Origin: Pirellulales bacterium
Lineage (GTDB): Bacteria; Planctomycetota; Planctomycetia; Pirellulales; Thermoguttaceae
Reading direction: 5' to 3'
Assembly: GCA_030642635.1 (NCBI GenBank)
Contig: DAOWNK010000101.1
Coordinates: 1-10,121 of the forward strand
Length of the DNA: 10,121 bases
The translations under genes were made by a program, and so were the position numbers. The notes under the pieces were generated by a model. It ran no database searches. It was not told the DNA's origin and saw nothing but the letters and a program-made list of their open reading frames with translations. Positions 1 through 6,645 of this stretch are shown here, piece by piece (the stretch's first letter is position 1; every line of letters starts with the position of its first letter).

Positions 1-140
1 ACATCCGACCCCGTCGTTCTTTTCGGTATTGCCCGAAACTCACCTATATTCGCCCCACCTCATCGAACAACCGCTTCCTTGCAGAAAAGACCTCCGTAGA
101 GTCGATGTTTCTGTTGGCTGAATCAGGAAAACCCCGCTTA

Positions 141-152
141 AGGTATATACCT
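141..152. promoter_or_regulatory. 12-nt perfect palindrome just before the sigma factor start
   Basis: AGGTATATACCT reads the same on both strands and ends 2 nt before the ATG at 155. Its first half includes the only ribosome-binding-like bases (AAGG, 140-143), about 11 nt from the start codon. The placement would suit an operator or a small structure that hides the ribosome site, but a 12-nt palindrome can also occur by chance. No strong -35/-10 pair is visible in 1-140. Confidence 0.25.
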
Positions 153-154
153 AG

Positions 155-988
155 ATGACGACACAGACACGACGCAAATCATCGTCGTCGGTGCAGTCTC
201 CACTGGAGACCTACCTGCGAGAAATCAACGAAACGGCTTTGCTTTCCGCCGACGACGAACACGAATTGGCCGTGGCCATCGGCAACGGCGACACCGAAGC
301 CCGCGACCGAATGGTCCGTGCCAATCTGCGCCTGGTGGTCAACATCGCTCGAGGATATACCGGCAAGGGACTTGGATTGCAAGACCTGATCGAAGAGGGC
401 AACTTGGGCCTGCTGCGGGCGGTCGAGGGTTTCGACCCGGCTGTTGGTACGCGGTTTTCCACCTACGCCAGCTATTGGATCAAGCAATCGATCAAGCGTG
501 CGTTGATCAACACGGCCAAGACGATCCGCATTCCTGCGTACATGGTCGAACTGCTCTCGAAGTGGCGCAGGGCAAGCACACGGCTGGCCGAGGAGTTGGG
601 CCGCTCTCCTACGCCCGAGGAAGTCGCCCGGGTGCTGGGATTGCCCAAAAAAAAGCTCTCCATCATCAAGAAGGCCATCCGTATCTACAACCTCACCCCA
701 CAGACCGACCAGTCGGAGACCGGCTGGTCGCTCGGCGAGATGGTTATGGACGAGCACGCACACACCCCTGAAGACGAACTGCTCGAACACGACAACCTGA
801 AACACGTCATGCGCCAGTTGGAAGTTATGGACCAGCGCGAGGCGACCGTGCTGCGAATGCGGTTCGGGCTAAATGATCACGAGCCGCGAACTCTCAAAGA
901 GATCGGCCAGACGCTCGGACTTACCCGCGAACGTGTCCGGCAGATCGAAACCGAAGCGCTGGCAAAGCTGGCCGAAAGCTTGGGGTAA
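155..988 (+). CDS. RNA polymerase sigma-70 factor, RpoD/SigA-like, short group-2 type
   Basis: A 277-aa primary-like sigma factor that would direct core RNA polymerase to -10/-35 promoters. Region 1.2 lies at about residues 14-48 (start SPLETYLREI). Region 2 spans about 52-122, with the core-binding stretch DLIEEGNLGLLRAVEGFD and the -10 recognition/melting helix FSTYASYWIKQSIKRA. Region 3 is about 128-205. Region 4 is about 218-272, with a -35-reading helix-turn-helix TLKEIGQTLGLTRERVRQIE at about 246-265. The full sigma-70 architecture excludes an ECF factor. Region 1.1 and the large non-conserved insert of housekeeping RpoD are missing, so this is more likely an alternative group-2 factor than the main housekeeping one, although several phyla have short primary factors. 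The ATG at 155 has a weak AAGG 11 nt upstream. apt follows after 8 nt, so the two are probably co-transcribed. Confidence 0.93.
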   Translation: MTTQTRRKSSSSVQSPLETYLREINETALLSADDEHELAVAIGNGDTEARDRMVRANLRLVVNIARGYTGKGLGLQDLIEEGNLGLLRAVEGFDPAVGTRFSTYASYWIKQSIKRALINTAKTIRIPAYMVELLSKWRRASTRLAEELGRSPTPEEVARVLGLPKKKLSIIKKAIRIYNLTPQTDQSETGWSLGEMVMDEHAHTPEDELLEHDNLKHVMRQLEVMDQREATVLRMRFGLNDHEPRTLKEIGQTLGLTRERVRQIETEALAKLAESLG

Positions 989-996
989 GCAACTAT

Positions 997-1530
997 ATGC
1001 CCGACCAAACCGACCTGAACCTGGCCGACTATATCCGCAGTATCCCCGATTTCCCAAAGCCGGGCATCCTCTTCCGCGACATCACCACGCTGCTGGCTGC
1101 ACCGGATGCGTTTCGCCGAGCGGTGGCCGAGTTGGCCGAGGAATTCCGCGACGAGAAGATCGACGTAGTCGCTGCGGTGGAAGCCCGAGGGTTCATCTTT
1201 GCCGCACCGGTCGCCTTGGAACTGAACGCCGCACTGGTCCCCATCCGCAAGCCCGGCAAGCTGCCCTCCCAAACGCTCTCGTTTACCTACGATCTCGAAT
1301 ACGGCGTCGATACGCTCGAAATGCACGCCGATGCCGTCTCCCCGGGCGACAAGGTCCTATTGGTCGATGACCTGCTGGCCACCGGCGGCACCATCAAGGC
1401 ATCTTGCAAAATGGTCGAGCAGTCCGGTGGGACCGTGGCCGGATGTGCGTTTCTTATCGAGTTGCTCGGCCTGGAAGGGGCGAAGCGGATCGCTCAGTAC
1501 CGGACGGTCAGTTTGATTAAGTACGAGTAG
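997..1530 (+). CDS. apt: Adenine phosphoribosyltransferase
   Basis: Cytosolic purine-salvage enzyme: adenine + PRPP gives AMP + pyrophosphate. The 177-aa length is typical of bacterial Apt. The N-terminus IRSIPDFPKPGILFRDITTL (13-32) is the family's characteristic opening. EARGFIF at 62-68 and PIRKPGKLP at 82-90 are Apt signature segments. VLLVDDLLATGGTIKA at 120-135 is the PRPP-binding loop with its acidic pair D124-D125 and the TGGT turn, all intact. The start is the ATG 8 nt after the sigma factor stop; a GGGG run at the end of the sigma gene is the only ribosome-site candidate. The close spacing implies a shared transcript, although no functional link between a sigma factor and adenine salvage is obvious. 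No clear intrinsic terminator follows. Confidence 0.96.
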   Translation: MPDQTDLNLADYIRSIPDFPKPGILFRDITTLLAAPDAFRRAVAELAEEFRDEKIDVVAAVEARGFIFAAPVALELNAALVPIRKPGKLPSQTLSFTYDLEYGVDTLEMHADAVSPGDKVLLVDDLLATGGTIKASCKMVEQSGGTVAGCAFLIELLGLEGAKRIAQYRTVSLIKYE

Positions 1531-1683
1531 ATCAGGGGCTAGTGGCCAGGGACCAGAAGCTCTATCTTACGCAATCGCTACGACCGACTGCCTCATTCGA
1601 CATATTCGCTACTGTCGGACTTTCTTGACGCGCGTTACCACGCTCTTTTGTACGATCAAGAATTACAGGACTTTGCTCCAACT

Positions 1684-1762
1684 ATAAAGCCGCGACCGGT
1701 GGTCGCGCCAATACCGGTGGTAATTTAATATGGTGGGGCGCGACCACCGGTCGCGGCTTTAT
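1684..1762. repeat. Perfect 26-bp inverted repeat made of two facing palindromes (REPIN-like doublet A)
   Basis: The arms 1684-1709 and 1737-1762 are exact reverse complements over 26 nt, separated by 27 nt. Each arm contains its own hairpin: CGCGACC-GGT-GGTCGCG at 1691-1707 and CGCGACC-ACC-GGTCGCG at 1739-1755 (7-bp stems, 3-nt loops). The spacer has a further partial copy, CCGGTGGT, at 1714-1721. The element lies between apt and the small secreted gene and ends 28 nt before that gene's ribosome site, so it would fold in the mRNA leader and could act as an attenuator or stability element. The two-palindrome layout matches REP doublets (REPINs) of other bacteria; family membership is inference. 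Confidence 0.85.
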
Positions 1763-1789
1763 GTCCCGGCCACTTTCACTTATTTTCGC

Positions 1790-1794
1790 AGGAG
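1790..1794 (+). promoter_or_regulatory. Ribosome binding site that fixes the start of the small secreted protein
   Basis: AGGAG sits 10 nt before the ATG at 1805. It favours that start over the in-frame ATG at 1730, which lies inside the inverted repeat and would put 25 residues ahead of the signal peptide. Confidence 0.6.
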
Positions 1795-1804
1795 TAATCC
1801 ACTA

Positions 1805-2146
1805 ATGCCGCGTCGTTGCTTGCCGGGCGTTTTGGTTGGAATTCTTCTTGTTATCGTGCTTACTGCTGCGCCGGCGGTGGCCGGACACCCGATCATGGGA
1901 CGGATTAAGGGACACCGCCACCCACCGCCGGGCTGCGTTGTCGATCCATGGCGTCTCGTGGCCCCGCCGGCAAGCTACTATCGCACCATCGGACCATGTG
2001 CAGCCGGTAACAACTGGAGCGGATACGGATTCGGTGTGCCGACGTACCAGTGGGGCTACTTCGGCGCCAGATACCGACCGGTCTGCATTACGCACAAGGG
2101 CTACTACGGTACTTACACGCAGTGGGGTTACCGGTCCGGATATTAA
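1805..2146 (+). CDS. Small secreted Gly/Tyr/Trp-rich protein of unknown function
   Basis: A 113-aa protein that I do not recognise as a named family. It opens with a clean Sec signal peptide: MPRR, a hydrophobic core GVLVGILLVIVLTAAP, and a likely cut after AVA (about residue 26). The mature part of roughly 87 residues is rich in Gly, Tyr, Trp, Pro and His, with a His/Pro patch (GHRHPPPG), a central YGFGVPTYQWGYFGARYRP segment and three cysteines that could form disulfides. It has no further membrane segment, so it should be periplasmic, surface-bound or released. Similar short Gly-Tyr-Trp proteins with WGYFGA-like motifs are, as I recall, common in planctomycetes, without known roles. The start is chosen on the AGGAG at 1790. 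It converges with bamA, and the two genes share the TTAA at 2143-2146 for their stops. Confidence 0.75.
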   Translation: MPRRCLPGVLVGILLVIVLTAAPAVAGHPIMGRIKGHRHPPPGCVVDPWRLVAPPASYYRTIGPCAAGNNWSGYGFGVPTYQWGYFGARYRPVCITHKGYYGTYTQWGYRSGY

Positions 2147-4995
2147 TGGTTGAACCCGACGAAGAAGCTGAACACTTCCTCGTGGTCGCCTTGCTGTGAA
2201 CTGATCGGGAATGCAAAATCTAACGCGATCGGTGCAGGTCCCATGGCCGGGACCGTTATCCGCAGCCCGAACCCCGGCGATACCCGATACTTGTCGCGCC
2301 AGTCGTTGATCGTCGGTTCCACAGTACCAGTATCGCAGAAGACCACCGCCCGAAGCATGTCGTCGGCTGTGATCGGGAACATGTATTGTGCAGAGGCCAG
2401 CAATTGGAACTCACCGCCGACCAGTATGCCCGTGGCAGGGTCGCGAGGCGATGCACCGCGGAAGTCGAATCCGCGTATTGTCGAGAATCCGCCGGCATAG
2501 TAGTGGTCGTAGATCGGCGTGCCGCCGCCGGTAACGCCCATCCTTGCCGATAGGCTCAAAACGTGTCGCCCCGAGCCGTCGGGCCGTTCGTGCAGCAGGA
2601 AGTACCGACGCATATCAATCTCCGCCCGTGGATAGGTGAACGAGCCGACTACCTGCTCGAACGACACCTCGACCAGATGCCCTTCGGTCGCCAGGAATGT
2701 GCTGTCGCGAGTGTCGTGCGTCATTTGTGCACTGAACCCGTACAGTGCGTTGTCGCCGAGTACCTCCTTTAGTTCCGGCAGGTTCGGGTCTATCGCATTG
2801 TGGATGTTGACCTTGGCGCCGCGGAAGGACAGCGTGCCGGACAGATCGTGCGTGAACTGGTATCCCAGGCTCACCCGGCCGCCGATGCGCTGCTCGTCCC
2901 ATTCGTAATAGCGGCGGTCGTAAAAAGATCCGCTCAGCCCGAGGCTGACGTTCGTATCCAGCAGGTACGGCTCCTGGAAGCTGATCATGTATCGTTGCAC
3001 TTCGGTGCCCGGCACGGCCTCCATCCGGAACCGCTGGCCGGCGCCGCGAAACGCCGTGGCGTTGCGTATCTGCTCCCAACTGTTGGGCACGCGCGTCCAA
3101 TCGAAGTTTCGCTCATCGATTACGATCGAGCCGACCAGCCCGGCGTCGGAGTTGATGCCAACGCCGAACATAAACCGGCCGGTATGCTCTTCCTGTGCTA
3201 TTACGTCAAGCGGCAGCGGTCGGGTAGGCTCCCCGTCCGGCGGACCGCCAAAAAACGGCGAATCCTCGCTGAATATGCCCTCCTGGTCCGGCAGCGGGGT
3301 GGGCACGTTTACCAACGATCCGTACGGCTTCTGCGGCTCGACCGGCTGATAGCCTTGCGTTGGTGGATTGGTTGATGGACCGGCCGGCGCCGTTGCCGGT
3401 TGAGCGCTGGTCGATGGGTCGTTGTTCCACGGCAACCTGGGCCGAAGCGAAGGGACCGACCTGCCAGAGGTGTACTGGCCTCGAATGACCGGCGGCGGTT
3501 GATTCTGTTGAGGTCCATGGCCGTTATCTGCTTCCCGGCTCCGTCCACTGCTGCTTTCGCGGCGTTTCGGCTTTCGCGCCACCTCAATTTCAGCGTCGTC
3601 CAATTGCGGCGGGCTGAAGACAATCTTTGGCACGGCGCCGGTTTGCGGATCGGTCATAAACAACCCCGAAGCCCGCAGTCGCCGCTCGCTGGCGCGTAGC
3701 TCTCGGATATCGACGATATCGCCCGGCTTTACCGAAAGCCGGTTCAGCAAGGTGGTAATCTTGGTATGCGGATAATCACCCTTGATTTCTACGTTGATCT
3801 GTCCGACGTGGTAGCGGTCGCCCTCGCTGATGTTGTAAACCAGGTCAAGCCGGCCCGGCTCTTCGAGAAATCGCGGATCGGCCTTCACATCGGCGAAGAC
3901 GTATCCGACCGAGCCGTATTTTTCCTGAATCTCGGCCACGTCGTGGTTCATCTGCGACTGGTCGAAGAACTGCCCGGATTGAAGCTTCAGATTTTCCGCC
4001 AATTCCTCTGTGGCGAACTTCGTGTTGCCGATGAACGAGACGTTTCGGATACGGTAGCGTGGCCCTTCGTCGATTATGAACGTAAGCGTCAGCCAATTCT
4101 CGGCGGCGTTGAACTGCAACTCGCGGCCGACCCTGGCGCGGAAGAACCCCAGGCTGCGGTAATATGCCGTCAGTCGGTCCACGTCTTCGTCGATCTTTTG
4201 CCGGTCTACCTCACCCTTGAACAGATATAGAAACGGCGGCTTCGATTGGATTTGCGTCCTCAACCGCGAGTCGCTGGCAATAGTGTTGCCGATGAATTTG
4301 GTCCAAAGTATTTTCTGCTTTCGACCCTCGTTAATCAGGTAAACCACGCGGCGGTCGGCCGGCTTGTCGCCCTCGATGATCGTCACCCTGACCTTGCTGA
4401 ACCCTCGGCTTCGATAGAACTCCTCGATCTTCGCCCGGCCCTCTTCCACGGCGAATGTGTCAAGTGCGTCGCCCACTTTTAGATGGTTTTCCTTTTGCAA
4501 GACCTTTGTCTTGACCTTGCTGTTGCCCACATAGACGACCTCTTGCAACAGCGGTCGCTCGATCACCTCGAAGATCACCACCCTGCCGCCGTCCACACGC
4601 TGGGTGTACGGTTTGACCATGACGAACATACCCGAGCGGTTCAGCCGCCGCACGTCCTCTTCGATCAGCTCGAGCCTGTACGACCGCCCGGCCCGTGTGC
4701 GTATGTGCGGGAGAATCTTTTCCAACTCGACGGTCTGATTGCCTGTTACGCGGACCTCGACCACCTGCTCCTCGTGCGGAAAGGCAGGAAGCCCATTCGG
4801 GACCTGGCCGAACAGCGACGAGCCGACGGACGCAACGAACACCAAGATCGCTGCAAGCAATCGGCAGAAACGCCCCCGGACTGCGGTCCGGGGGTGAAAC
4901 TGTGGCGACTGATACGCATTTTTCCCCGGGACCGCAGTCCCGGGACGTTGGGCTATGTGAAATTGCGAACTACGGAGATTGGCCATTCTTGGCAT
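2143..4995 (-). CDS. bamA: Outer membrane protein assembly factor BamA (Omp85)
   Basis: Central component of the BAM machine, which folds and inserts beta-barrel proteins into the outer membrane. From the ATG at 4995 it is 950 aa. Signal-peptide core: RFCRLLAAILVFVASVGSSL, about 42-61. Five POTRA domains: about 78-146, 147-225, 227-312, 314-394 and 396-474, each with a (F/Y)xGN-type or equivalent opening. A Pro/Gln/Ser-rich low-complexity linker spans about 474-602. The 16-strand barrel domain is about 607-950 and has the IRGF motif at 840-843 (the family's VRGF/Y lid-lock motif). The protein ends FVGFNH rather than in an aromatic residue. The start is uncertain: TTG 5109 (988 aa) and ATG 4986 (947 aa) are alternatives in the same open frame. 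All place a repeat-encoded, non-conserved segment ahead of the signal core, and none has a strong ribosome site. TamA is excluded by five POTRAs; identity as BamA is firm. Confidence 0.93.
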   Translation of the reverse strand: MPRMANLRSSQFHIAQRPGTAVPGKNAYQSPQFHPRTAVRGRFCRLLAAILVFVASVGSSLFGQVPNGLPAFPHEEQVVEVRVTGNQTVELEKILPHIRTRAGRSYRLELIEEDVRRLNRSGMFVMVKPYTQRVDGGRVVIFEVIERPLLQEVVYVGNSKVKTKVLQKENHLKVGDALDTFAVEEGRAKIEEFYRSRGFSKVRVTIIEGDKPADRRVVYLINEGRKQKILWTKFIGNTIASDSRLRTQIQSKPPFLYLFKGEVDRQKIDEDVDRLTAYYRSLGFFRARVGRELQFNAAENWLTLTFIIDEGPRYRIRNVSFIGNTKFATEELAENLKLQSGQFFDQSQMNHDVAEIQEKYGSVGYVFADVKADPRFLEEPGRLDLVYNISEGDRYHVGQINVEIKGDYPHTKITTLLNRLSVKPGDIVDIRELRASERRLRASGLFMTDPQTGAVPKIVFSPPQLDDAEIEVARKPKRRESSSGRSREADNGHGPQQNQPPPVIRGQYTSGRSVPSLRPRLPWNNDPSTSAQPATAPAGPSTNPPTQGYQPVEPQKPYGSLVNVPTPLPDQEGIFSEDSPFFGGPPDGEPTRPLPLDVIAQEEHTGRFMFGVGINSDAGLVGSIVIDERNFDWTRVPNSWEQIRNATAFRGAGQRFRMEAVPGTEVQRYMISFQEPYLLDTNVSLGLSGSFYDRRYYEWDEQRIGGRVSLGYQFTHDLSGTLSFRGAKVNIHNAIDPNLPELKEVLGDNALYGFSAQMTHDTRDSTFLATEGHLVEVSFEQVVGSFTYPRAEIDMRRYFLLHERPDGSGRHVLSLSARMGVTGGGTPIYDHYYAGGFSTIRGFDFRGASPRDPATGILVGGEFQLLASAQYMFPITADDMLRAVVFCDTGTVEPTINDWRDKYRVSPGFGLRITVPAMGPAPIALDFAFPISSQQGDHEEVFSFFVGFNH
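4868..4947. repeat. REPIN-like doublet B inside the 5' end of the bamA frame
   Basis: Two hairpins face each other: CCCCCGGAC-TGCG-GTCCGGGGG at 4873-4894 (9-bp stem) and CCCGGGAC-CGCA-GTCCCGGG at 4925-4944 (8-bp stem). They are in inverted orientation, as the loops TGCG and CGCA are reverse complements, and the outer flanks are related (AAACG... and ...ACGTT). At one stem position the first copy has C-G and the second G-C, so pairing is kept despite the change. The element is read through by bamA as the region between the candidate starts and the signal-peptide core. The first hairpin recurs exactly, in the other orientation, at 9879-9900. Confidence 0.85.
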
Positions 4996-5140
4996 TTTCC
5001 CGGTTGGTTGGCAGATCGAATAGAAAAGGCGGCGTAGAGATACCTGAATTGCCCAATTCCGGCAAGGTGAGTTCGTCAAAAACACCACAACAGCGTAAAA
5101 ATGGGGCAACTGGGCAATGCAAGCAGCCGGCCAATCCCCA

Positions 5141-5267
5141 CGTTTAGCAGCCGCCGGTACGGCGGCTTTAGTGTCACGTAGCCGAATTGCTCCGCCTATA
5201 ACTATTCAGTCGTTTGGAATAGCATGGTGTCAGCAGCAAAGGCCGCCGTACCGGCGGCCGCTAAACG
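5141..5267. repeat. REPIN-like doublet C between the DUF3999 gene and bamA
   Basis: Arm 5141-5169 (CGTTTAGCAGCCGCC...) is the reverse complement of 5238-5267, with one substitution and one single-base gap. Each arm holds its own hairpin: AGCCGCC-GGTAC-GGCGGCT at 5149-5167 and GGCCGCC-GTACC-GGCGGCC at 5241-5259, both 7-bp stems with 5-nt loops. The outermost pair is A-T in one copy and G-C in the other, again keeping the stem. The right arm begins 2-3 nt beyond the DUF3999 stop codon, so it would form the 3' end structure of that operon's mRNA or partly terminate it. Together with doublet B it fills most of the 274 nt between the two - strand genes; I find no convincing bamA promoter in the remainder. 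Confidence 0.82.
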
Positions 5268-5269
5268 GG

Positions 5270-6643
5270 TTAATTTTCTATTTCGTCGATTCGGCGGCTT
5301 GCGCGAAATAACCCCCAGGCCAAAACGGCGACCATCAGGCAGATCACTATACCAAGCAAAATCTTGCTGCCTAAGAGTTTGCGGAACAGGAGGCCCGGCT
5401 TTTCGCCGAAATCCGGGTTTGCAACCTGCGCGCCGAGACTTTCTTGGATCGCCTGATAGCCTTCGCGCAGCGACGCAAGCACCGTGGCCATATCGTAGCT
5501 CGGCCGTTCGGCGGCCTCGGAACCGTAGTAAAGTCGGTAAGCGGTGTCCTTCAGTGCGAGGAAGACAATGTGGTAGACGTTTCCCTCCGCCGCAACGCCG
5601 GTGATTTTCAGCGGCCGGTTGTCCTCGTTTTGAATGATGATCCGATACGTTTCCTGCCGCTGTTCGGGAAAGGCGACCTTTAATTGCTCGCGGTGATAGC
5701 CGCGAAAGCTGACCACCGAAAGCGTAGCCCGGCCCACCTCGACCCATTCCGTGTTTATACCGCGTTCGACAGGTATTTGCACCACAGCAGGTCGACTGAA
5801 ATTCCGGTCGGTTGTCTCCAGCATCAAGCCGGTAAGCGGTTCGCGCCGGCTGCGGACGTTTATGATTGTGCACTTCTCCTTTGCATCTTCTTCCAGGTGG
5901 AACTCGACAATCGGGTAGTCGGCCTTCTTGTCTTCCTTGAAATGTTTCTTACTAACGCGGTGCCAAAGCTCGATCCGGTCGATACGAAAAGGGCGACGCC
6001 GGACCGCCGTCTTCTCGAATCGTTCATCTTCCCGGCCGTTGTGGAACTTGTGTATCAATTCCTTGTATGGGGATTCCTGTTGGTCGGTCACCTCGTCGAT
6101 GACTATCTTGAACCGGCGGTAGTCGTTCTTCGGCAGCTTAACCTCACGGTCGTAAATGTCCATGTATCGCGAGTAATCGAAAATCAGGCCGTCGGTCACC
6201 AGCGGCTCCCAGTTGCCGCCGTCGTTGCCACCGAACACGCGGACACGCCGCTGGTAGTTCTTCAGCGGTGTGAAAAAGCTCAGTCCGTCCGCCGCAGGTT
6301 CCTTGTCATTCAAGCGGACTTCAATCTCGATGCTGTTCTCGTCGGCTTCCTGGAGTGATACGACATGGCTCCCGCACGTCTTCTGTACGGTGTGGATACG
6401 GCTGGCCGTCGCCTTTTCCAGCAGATACGGCGCCTCGGCGCCTTGGGCATCGACAAGGCGGAGGTCCGGATACCCGTCACGGACGACGGTGTAGACCTCG
6501 CTGTCCAGCGCGACGCCGAGTATCTCCTCTTCCGGCGAGGCACTGCGGTCCACGTCCTTGTAGAAACGGAACCAGTCCGGTTCGTCGGCCTTGCACGGCA
6601 GCACCGACGTGAGCAACAAACAACAGACACAAAGACGTATCAT
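5270..6643 (-). CDS. DUF3999 family secreted, membrane-anchored protein
   Basis: A 457-aa protein that I assign to the DUF3999 family from its general sequence and its pairing with a DUF2339 gene; function is unknown for both. It has an N-terminal signal peptide (MIRLCVCCLLLTSVLPCKA, likely cut about residue 19) and a large, mostly beta-rich, charged body (about 20-420) with segments such as VRVFGGNDGGNWEPL and YRIIIQNEDNRPLKITGV that suggest beta-sandwich modules. A single C-terminal transmembrane helix lies at about 427-447 (LLGIVICLMVAVLAWGLF), followed by a short basic cytoplasmic tail. The bulk should therefore sit in the periplasm, anchored in the inner membrane. The ATG starts 2 nt after the DUF2339 stop, with AAGGAAG at 6651-6657 as ribosome site inside the end of the upstream gene, so translation is probably coupled. 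The residue before the signal cut is not a lipobox, so it is not a lipoprotein. Confidence 0.82.
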   Translation of the reverse strand: MIRLCVCCLLLTSVLPCKADEPDWFRFYKDVDRSASPEEEILGVALDSEVYTVVRDGYPDLRLVDAQGAEAPYLLEKATASRIHTVQKTCGSHVVSLQEADENSIEIEVRLNDKEPAADGLSFFTPLKNYQRRVRVFGGNDGGNWEPLVTDGLIFDYSRYMDIYDREVKLPKNDYRRFKIVIDEVTDQQESPYKELIHKFHNGREDERFEKTAVRRRPFRIDRIELWHRVSKKHFKEDKKADYPIVEFHLEEDAKEKCTIINVRSRREPLTGLMLETTDRNFSRPAVVQIPVERGINTEWVEVGRATLSVVSFRGYHREQLKVAFPEQRQETYRIIIQNEDNRPLKITGVAAEGNVYHIVFLALKDTAYRLYYGSEAAERPSYDMATVLASLREGYQAIQESLGAQVANPDFGEKPGLLFRKLLGSKILLGIVICLMVAVLAWGLFRASRRIDEIEN

Positions 6644-6645
6644 CG

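Noticed and set aside
179..805. A 208-codon - strand frame under the sigma factor
   Set aside because: Shadow of the sigma gene. The + strand reading has every sigma-70 region intact.
873..1370. A 165-codon + strand frame spanning the sigma/apt junction
   Set aside because: Overlaps two well-identified genes in another frame and is Arg/Pro-rich with no family signal.
1625..1656. TTGACG...TACGAT as a promoter for the small secreted gene
   Set aside because: The spacer is 20 nt and the -10 matches only 4 of 6, too weak to list as a feature.
1730..1804. Longer N-terminus for the small secreted protein
   Set aside because: The extra 25 residues are encoded partly by the inverted repeat and would sit before a complete signal peptide. 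The AGGAG at 1790 supports ATG 1805.
4868..5267. CRISPR-like array from repeated palindromes before bamA
   Set aside because: The palindromes are of two different types, paired in inverted orientation, with no regular direct repeat-spacer spacing.
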